A stretch of DNA of 64,000 nucleotides from Reticulitermes speratus (Eukaryota > Arthropoda > Insecta > Blattodea > Rhinotermitidae), in assembly GCA_021186555.1 (NCBI GenBank), contig JAJKFL010000005.1, positions 50,809,635 to 50,873,634 on the forward strand. Direction: 5' to 3'. The notes beneath the pieces were generated by a model, which saw only the letters and a list, made by a program, of their open reading frames with translations, was not told the origin of the DNA and searched no databases. Shown one piece after another: positions 57,405 to 64,000 of the stretch (position 1 is its first letter; every line of letters starts with the position of its first letter). The translations under genes were made by a program, and so were the position numbers.

Positions 57405-58655
57405 ACAGTGTATTTATGTGTTTTGTGTGGATCTCAGAACAAACAGCGATTATTTCACTGTACAGCATTAACTGACTGGTTTGTATAACTGAGACGGAGT
57501 GTGTTTACTGCGCGGTACGGACTGTATTTATGTGTTTTGTGTGATACTCAAACAAACAGCGATTAATTTCACTGTACAAATGCATTAACTACTGTTTTGT
57601 ATAACTGAGACGAGTGGTTTACTGCGCGTACGTCTGTATTTATGTGTTTTGTGTGGATCTCAGAACAAACAGCGATTATTTCACTGTACAGCATTAACTG
57701 ACTGGTTTGTATAACTGAGACGGAGTGTGTTTACTGCGCGGTACGGACTGTATTTATGTGTTTTGTGTGGATCTCAGAACAAACAGCGATTATTTCACTG
57801 TACAGCATTAACTTACTGGTTTGTATAACTGAGACGGAGTGTGTTTACTGCGCGGTACGGTCTGTATTTATGTGTTTTGTGTGGATCTCAGAACAAACAG
57901 CGATTATTTCACTGTACAGCATTAACTGACTGGTTTGTATAACTGAGACGGAGTGTGTTTACTGCGCGGTACGGACTGTATTTATGTGTTTTGTGTGGAT
58001 CTCAGAACAAACAGCGATTATTTCACTGTACAGCATTAACTGACTGGTTTGTATAACTGAGACGGAGTGTGTTTACTGCGTGGTACGAACTGTATTTATA
58101 TATAATGTATATTAACCCTCTAAAGACCAGTGGTTACTATATGTACCACCATGTTTAACATTCACAAATTCTACGTTCTGCCCACACAGTGTATTTATGT
58201 GTTTTGTGTGGATCTCAGAACAAACAGCGATTATTTCACTGTACAACATTAACTGACTGGTTTGTGTAACTGAGACGGAGTGTGTTTACTGCGCGGTACG
58301 GACTGTATTTATGTGTTTTGTGTGGATCTCAGAACAAACAGCGATTATTTCACTGTACAGCATTAACTGACTGGTTTGTATAACTGAGACGGGGGTGTGT
58401 TTACTGCGCGGTACGGACTGTATTTATGTGTTTTGTGTGGATCTCAGAACAAACAGCGATTATTTCACTGTACGACATTAACTGACTGGTTTGTATAACT
58501 GAGACGGAGTGTGTTTACTGCGCGGTACGGACTGTATTTATGTGTTTTGTGTGGATCTCAGAACAAACAGCGATTATTTCACTGTACAGCATTAACTGAC
58601 TGGTTTGTATAACTGAGACGGAGTGTGTTTACTGCGCGGTACGAACTGGTTCTTA
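57405..58655. repeat. 114-bp satellite, about 10 units, grown from repeat R2
   Basis: Unit from ACTGTATTTATGTGTTTTGT to TTTACTGCGCGGTACGG. A single R2 copy at 32246-32345 carries most of the unit once. The R2 leader (GGTTACTNTRYGTACCACCA) precedes the array at 57340 and reappears at 58115, splitting it into two blocks. The unit at 57540-57630 is indel-rich. Confidence 0.92.
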
Positions 58656-58690
58656 AAATAAAAGACATTACGTTTCGTCCTTAAACGTGT

Positions 58691-58763
58691 GACCGTGTGG
58701 CCTAATGGATAAGGCGTCGGACTTCGGATCCGAAGATTGCAGGTTCGAGTCCTGTCACGGTCG
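58691..58763 (+). tRNA. tRNA-Arg (anticodon TCG)
   Basis: A complete 73-nt cloverleaf. Acceptor GACCGTG pairs with CACGGTC plus discriminator G; anticodon stem TCGGA/TCCGA holds the loop CTTCGGA with anticodon TCG; the T arm has GGTTCGAGTCC. Internal promoter boxes A and B are intact, there is no intron, and a TTTT terminator follows at about 58773. The sequence matches the usual arthropod tRNA-Arg(TCG). Unlike SINE heads here, it has no SINE body. Confidence 0.96.
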
Positions 58764-58799
58764 GAAATTACATTTTAATATTATAACGTTTTATTTTTC

Positions 58800-59185
58800 A
58801 TACATTTCCATTTCCATACTACTACCAGAAGGACGAGCGGGAGCAGCCTGGGAACCATCTAACAAGTGATACTCTTTCTCTCCCCCCCCCCATATAAAAG
58901 CGTCTGTCACTGCTCTTCGCTTTCTTTTTCTCTGTCCCTTTCTCTCTCTGTCTTTAAACTCAGTTTTCCCCTCCCCATTGCTTGTCTTGAATGTGAGATT
59001 TGTGGTGGACAAAGTGGTTCTGGGACAGATTTTTCTCCTAGTACTCTTTTTCACCTTACAATATCATTCCAGCAGTGTTCTATACCCATCTTCATTTACA
59101 TGTTGCTTTTACCAGAAGGACAAACGGACGAAGCCTGGGAACCTTCCAATAAAGTAATGCTCTTTCGGAAATCGGATAGAAAATT
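58800..59185. mobile_element. SINE family D fragments with alternative tail
   Basis: The + strand segment 58985-59185 has the GATTTGTGGTGGACAAAGTG body and the second tail type (CCAGAAGGACAAACGG, CTTTCGGAAATCGG). At 58820-58870 the tail module occurs once more, CCAGAAGGACGAGCGG. Confidence 0.65.
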
Positions 59186-59499
59186 ACTTTCATTTTTTTT
59201 TTCGTTCTTAAATGGTTAAGAAGTCGTGAGCTTAAGTCTCCCCTGAAACAGGCTATATTTACTGAGGTACTTGGTTTTGCTTAAGGCCACTACGTAATTG
59301 CTGAGTATAACTTGCAGTCCGTAAGCCAATCGCTAAGCCATTAATGTGTACAGATAATGCTGCACGCATTTTTAACTTCGACAGTGACTGCATATGGCAG
59401 ATCATATTTCTGTCAACACCGTTTCAACCCCCAGGAGAGTCGTCGGTATGCCTTGCGTAGGAGGCTGGGAGGAACTGAAACTCCGTCGGGAAACGTACA

Positions 59500-59574
59500 C
59501 AGTGTTCGACTTAAAACCGGCCCGCTTACACGGCGAAATCAAGCAAGCGGGCCGATTTTAAGTGGAACACACTG
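59500..59574. repeat. 75-bp hairpin, MITE-like
   Basis: CAGTGTTCGACTTAAAACCG and its inverted partner ending AGTGGAACACACTG, with a 13-base loop region and TA on the right. Possibly a minimal deletion derivative. Confidence 0.65.
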
Positions 59575-59689
59575 TATATGCCCCTACAAGGAATCGAGTC
59601 ACGGCCATCAAGCTGTAGGCCATAAACTGTCACTTTACTGACTGAGCTATTCCCTCTCTTCTAAGAGTCGGGGTAACACCTTAAAATGT

Positions 59690-59980
59690 CAGGCCATGCC
59701 ATGGCTCAGGCGGTTAGTCGCCGGCCTCCCACTTCGGAGGTCCGGGTTCGATCCCGGGCCAGTCCATGTGGGATTTGTGGTGGACAAAGTGGCACTGGGA
59801 CAGGTTTTCCCCCGAGTACTTTGGTTTTCCCCTGTCAGTTTAATACCACCGGTGCTCCATTACTTGGGAAAATGGAAAAAACTGATCATCTTTATCTTGA
59901 TCTTCATCACGTTGCACAATAAGCCTTAAGGCTGCGGTGCGCCCGTAGCATCTGCTGCGGGGCCCTTCTCCCAAAAAAAA
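59690..59980 (+). mobile_element. tRNA-derived SINE, family D, full length
   Basis: Head GCCATGGCTCAGGCGGTTAG (box A), box B GGTTCGATCCCGGGCC, body GGATTTGTGGTGGACAAAGT, ACTTTGGTTTTCCCCTGTCA and tail CCTTAAGGCTGCGGTGCG, ending in A-rich sequence. Confidence 0.92.
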
Positions 59981-60073
59981 GAAGCCACGATGGACGCCTT
60001 ACACCGCCTCTGCATTTCATGCAAAATACATAAAAGTGAAGTAGAGTAAGTAATTCTGCAGCGATGTCGTGGG

Positions 60074-61445
60074 CTTCAGGGTGTCTTGCATGACGCTCAG
60101 GGTATCTTGCATGAACGCTCAGGGTGTCTTGCATGAACGCTCAGGGTATCTTGCATGAACGCTCAGGGTGTCTTGCATGAACGCTCAGGGTATCTTGCAT
60201 GAACGCTCAGGGTGTCTTGCATGAACGCTCAGGGTATCTTGCATGAACGCTCAGGGTGTCTTGCATGAACGCTCAGGGTATCTTGCATGAACGCTCAGGG
60301 TGTCTTGCATGAACGCTCAGGGTGTCTTGCATGAACGCTCAGGGTGTCTTGCATGAACGCTCAGGGTTCTTGCATGAACGCTCAGGGTGTCTTGCATGAA
60401 CGCTCAGGGTGTCTTGCATGAACGCTCAGGGTGTCTTGCATGAACGCTCAGGGTGTCTTGCATGAACGCTCAGGGTGTCTTGCATGAACGCTCAGGGTGT
60501 CTTGCATGAACGCTCAGGGTATCTTGCATGAACGCTCAGGGTGTCTTGCATGAACGCTCAGGGTATCTTGCATGAACGCTCAGGGTGTCTTGCATGAACG
60601 CTCAGGGTATCTTGCATGAACGCTCAGGGTGTCTTGCATGAACGCTCAGGGTATCTTGCATGAACGCTCAGGGTGTCTTGCATGAACGCTCAGGGTATCT
60701 TGCATGAACGCTCAGGGTGTCTTGCATGAACGCTCAGGGTATCTTGCATGAACGCTCAGGGTGTCTTGCATGAACGCTCAGGGTATCTTGCATGAACGCT
60801 CAGGGTGTCTTGCATGAACGCTCAGGGTATCTTGCATGAACGCTCAGGGTGTCTTGCATGAACGCTCAGGGTATCTTGCATGAACGCTCAGGGTGTCTTG
60901 CATGAACGCTCAGGGTATCTTGCATGAACGCTCAGGGTGTCTTGCATGAACGCTCAGGGTATCTTGCATGAACGCTCAGGGTGTCTTGCATGAACGCTCA
61001 GGGTATCTTGCATGAACGCTCAGGGTGTCTTGCATGAACGCTCAGGGTATCTTGCATGAACGCTCAGGGTGTCTTGCATGAACGCTCAGGGTGTCTTGCA
61101 TGAACGCTCAGGGTGTCTTGCATGAACGCTCAGGGTGTCTTGCATGAACGCTCAGGGTGTCTTGCATGAACGCTCAGGGTATCTTGCATGAACGCTCAGG
61201 GTGTCTTGCATGAACGCTCAGGGTATCTTGCATGAACGCTCAGGGTGTCTTGCATGAACGCTCAGGGTGCATGAACGCTCAGGTGTCTTGCATGAACGCT
61301 CAGGGTGCTATGAACGCTCAGGGTGTCTTGCATGAACGCTCAGGGTGTCTTGCATGAACGCTCAGGGTATCTTGCATGAACGCTCAGGGTGTCTTGCATG
61401 AACGCTCAGGGTGTCTTGCATGAACGCTCAGGGTGTCTTGCATGA
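60074..61445. repeat. 22-bp minisatellite, about 62 units, with 44-bp higher order
   Basis: Unit GCATGAACGCTCAGGGTGTC plus TT. A second form with GTATC alternates strictly with GTGTC across long stretches (for example 60500-61080), giving a 44-bp higher-order period; other stretches are all GTGTC. Damaged units lie at 61265-61320. Confidence 0.96.
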
Positions 61446-62412
61446 ATACTTATATGTATATAAATGCAGTTGCAAACAGTGTTATGTTACACTTATATTT
61501 GTTACACGATTTTTATAGCATAGGTTTTAAAATCAAACATGAATTATATAAGCCGCAGGGTCAGCCTCCCCCCCAACCCTCCCGCCAGTTAAAAATTCTG
61601 TGTGTGCGCCTGTGTGGAGGTATGGCTCCAGTCTTTCTTAACTCTCGACACTGGATGGAGATTGCAAATAAACAGTCCGAAAAGCAACGTCTGTTTAGTA
61701 AGTGTACGTACAGCCCCCCCCCCCCCCCCCCCCTGAAACTAGCAAGTCTGTCGATGTCTTGGTTTGCGCTTTCTCTGTGCCGTTGCGAGAAAGCAAACAT
61801 CGATAAAAGCGGTGTGATGAACCTACTGACACACTTCGACGTCTGAGGGACGGAGCTGAACTGCTGTGATGGCTAGGAATTGAGAAGTGGGTTGAAGTCA
61901 TTTCGCCTGTTGGACAACAAATATCGTATGGGCTTGCTCGTGGGCAAGTTGTGTGGGTATTTTGGGGTACTTACTGTGCCTTTCGAGTTTATTCTATGTG
62001 GACATTTTAAAAACACGACATTAAATACCGGTCAATGTTTTGTCACCAACTAAATGCACTTTTTAAGATAATAATTAATACCACAACATCGAGAGGACTG
62101 CACTACGACATATTAAGCAGGATGACAACAACGAAAGCTATTGCCGGTACACGTCAGAGTCCATCGCAACCAGCACGGTGCAGTGTGTGATCTACTGTAA
62201 CTTTTAGAAGTGCAAACAATTTTTTTATACAATAGACGCAGTGAACAGTGCTTTTAACAAGATTTTTTAACAAACCATTATTTTAACTTTGATTTATGAC
62301 TCGTGTGTTTTTTAACTTATGAACAAGTGTCTTATGCCCAAAATAGTGCATAATCAAAAGTGCTAACCACAGATGCAGCATTTGTAAAGCACCTTTTATA
62401 ATAGAGAAAATA

Positions 62413-62453
62413 ACCCCTGATGATGGCTCATGAGGAGCTGAAACGCGTAGGGT
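62413..62453 (+). ncRNA. Minimal hammerhead ribozyme candidate
   Basis: Helix I ACCC (62413-62416) with GGGT (62450-62453); core CTGATGA (62417-62423); spacer T; helix II GGCTC (62425-62429) with GAGCT (62435-62439); GAAA (62440-62443); palindromic CGCG as helix III; triplet GTA (62447-62449). Confidence 0.78.
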
Positions 62454-62611
62454 AAATCATGATATAGGGAGCAAATTTGCACCTTATAATTTGTGCATTT
62501 GTTGGTGTTTTATCTTAAATAATAAAATGCACGGTGAATTAAAACTTAAAAATAATAAATGCACTTTATTTAAAAAAAAACTGTGTAAGGTTTCTCTAAA
62601 ACGTTTAAAAA

Positions 62612-62656
62612 ACCCCTACATATGTTTCGGTTTCCTTGAAGCCATCCTCAGGGGGT
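62612..62656 (-). ncRNA. Minimal hammerhead ribozyme candidate
   Basis: On the - strand: ACCCC with GGGGT (helix I), core CTGAGGA (plus coordinates 62645-62651), helix II GGCTT/AAACC with one mismatch, GAAA, CATATG, triplet GTA. The tail with AAATAAAGTGCATTTA runs to about 62565. Confidence 0.75.
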
Positions 62657-63004
62657 GTCATACAACTGTATTTATTTAAAAAACACGTCCTTGCGTTCGT
62701 TCAATATTATGGCTATAGGATTATTAAACACCATTGCAAAGGACGACTTCTACAAAGGCATCCAGAAGCTGTATGACCGTGCAAATTAGTGTGTACAGTT
62801 AGAAGGGATGTATGTCGAAAACTAAACAATAAAAGTGTCATTTCTTTCACGCAAATACTTTTTATAATGCCAGTCCTAAAACTTAGTAGACACACTGTGT
62901 AAAGTGCATTTAGTTGGTGACAAAACATTGATTAGTGAAAATGCACGGTGTATCTAGAATAAAATTAAATACCGGCATTGGCCTGTAGTTTCTATGGGTG
63001 TGAA

Positions 63005-63261
63005 GCCGATCCCAGTGGCCGCGAGGTCTAAGGCGTGGGTCTGCGGCCGTTCGCTTGCTGGGATTGCGGGTTCGAATCCCGCCGGTGGCATGTATGTCTG
63101 TCTCTTGTGAGTGTTCTGTGTTGTCAGGTAGAGGTCTCTGCGTCGGGCTGATCACTCGTCCAGAGGAGTCCTACCGAGTGTGGTGTGTCTGAGTGTGATC
63201 GTGAAGACTCGTTAATGAGGAGGTCCTGGCCCATTAGGGGCTGTACCTTGGGGGGGAAAAA
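63005..63261 (+). mobile_element. SINE family C, full length
   Basis: Flanked by ATGGGTGTGAA (62994-63004 and 63262-63272). Head and box B (GGTTCGAATCCCGCC) intact. Confidence 0.93.
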
Positions 63262-63364
63262 ATGGGTGTGAAACTTGGTCTGTCACATTGAGGAGAGAAT
63301 GGACTTTGTGTTCCAGAGTATTCACGAAAATATTTGCATCCGAGTTAGAAGACAAAAGAGATTA

Positions 63365-63690
63365 GTCTAATGAGCACCTTCACGATAAGTACTCCTTACC
63401 AAATATCATTGGGATGATCGAATCAACGAGGATGATATGGCTAGGTTATGTGGCACGGATGTTAAAGGGGATACCCGAGAGAAATAGACGACTTGGAAGA
63501 CCTAGGAGTAGACGGTACGATATTAAGGTAGATGTTAAAGAAATGGAGGAGAGGGCAGAGACTGAAGTAATCTTGCTCGGAATATGACCATGGCGGGCTG
63601 TTGTGAACACGGTAATGAACCTCCACGTTCCATAAATTTCTTGACTAGCTAAGGAACGATTAGCTTCTCAGGAAGGACTCTGCTGCATTG
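63365..63690 (+). pseudogene. LINE C-terminus and 3' end
   Basis: Codes for STRMIWLGYVARM, then PERNRRLGRPRSRRYDIKVD, the typical LINE C-terminal motif, with frame changes. The 3' module (GGCGGGCTGTTGTGAACACG, TTCTTGACTAGCTAAGGAAC) follows, as at 44225 and 52150. Confidence 0.7.
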
Positions 63691-63699
63691 ACACATTTT

Positions 63700-64000
63700 C
63701 TTAGTTACGTATGGACTGATTGTTATTTGCTGTTAGGGGACTGTATTTTGTTACAGGTTGTATTTCCACTGTCTTAGTAGTGGTTCGAATTTTGTCATTT
63801 CTAGAATGAAATTGTGTCTCTCTAAATCCGTTTTTGCACTCATAAAACTACTCTCAAGTTACTGTCAAGTTACTTTAATGTATGCAAACCCACTTTAAAA
63901 TCCATGCAATTTTTTGCATACAATTCCCTTTGAGACGCGCTTGGAATTCTTGATTTTTTTTAAAGTTTTCGAAACTTTTTATCTGCACAATTTATGCAAC
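63700..64000. other. Nothing recognised
   Basis: AT-rich; no repeat, exon or RNA gene could be supported. Confidence 0.3.

Larger units (their letters stand above)
62032..62963. mobile_element. Fold-back element FB-5
   Basis: A 932-bp unit flanked by the 12-bp direct repeat ATTAAATACCGG (62020-62031 and 62964-62975). Inverted ends: CAATGTTTTGTCACCAACTA left and TAGTTGGTGACAAAACATTG right, followed by ATGCACGGTG. It contains a + hammerhead (62413) and a - hammerhead (62612), so it may be two members nested or fused. No long open frame. Confidence 0.85.

Noticed and set aside
54360-64000. Upstream Nxn exons
   Set aside because: I looked on the - strand for the expected N-terminal domain (an MPWLALPY-like stretch) and found nothing with splice sites; those exons probably lie outside the window.

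Overview
This window looks like a piece of a large, repeat-rich arthropod nuclear genome. It is most likely a hemimetabolous insect, possibly a cockroach or termite; that placement is inference from the long introns, many tRNA-derived SINEs, mariner remnants and LINE 3' ends. Only two protein-coding genes can be supported, and they converge. Cdc45, a replicative-helicase subunit, is complete on the + strand (1005-14585, 14 exons, 572 codons plus stop by my splice model). The C-terminal six exons of a nucleoredoxin gene (Nxn) lie on the - strand (54330 down to 20347). The Nxn N-terminal exons are not visible and probably lie beyond the right edge. One tRNA-Arg(TCG) gene is at 58691-58763.

Layout: 1-1004 upstream region with an NRF-1-like palindrome; 1005-14585 Cdc45, whose introns carry MITEs, a broken LINE and two fold-back elements; 14586-20346 intergenic, with SINEs, a deleted mariner, a fold-back element and a decayed mariner; 20347-54330 Nxn, with a 22-kb intron full of SINEs, MITEs and satellites; 54331-64000 tandem arrays, the tRNA gene, SINEs and another fold-back element.

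The most striking system is a dispersed family of short sequences with the complete core of a minimal hammerhead ribozyme: CUGANGA, helix II, GAAA, a one-to-few-bp helix III, then UA and a short helix I. I count about ten good copies and several worn ones. Many sit in head-to-head inverted pairs, forming fold-back elements. Five of these elements have direct flanking repeats of 12-16 bp, so they were mobile units. Most good copies share a downstream tail containing GTGCAT..GTTGGT, and several elements end near ATGCACGGTGA. This resembles the ribozyme-bearing ends of Penelope-like elements and animal retrozymes, but no reverse transcriptase belonging to the family was seen here.

The second striking feature is a 50-bp minisatellite (about 32 units) directly upstream of the Nxn active-site exon. 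Every unit repeats the intron end, the 3' splice acceptor and the first codons of that exon, including the codons for the CPPC redox motif. Other arrays also seem to have grown from recognisable seeds: the tail of a SINE (43-bp array), the end of a LINE (55-bp array) and a dispersed repeat (114-bp array).
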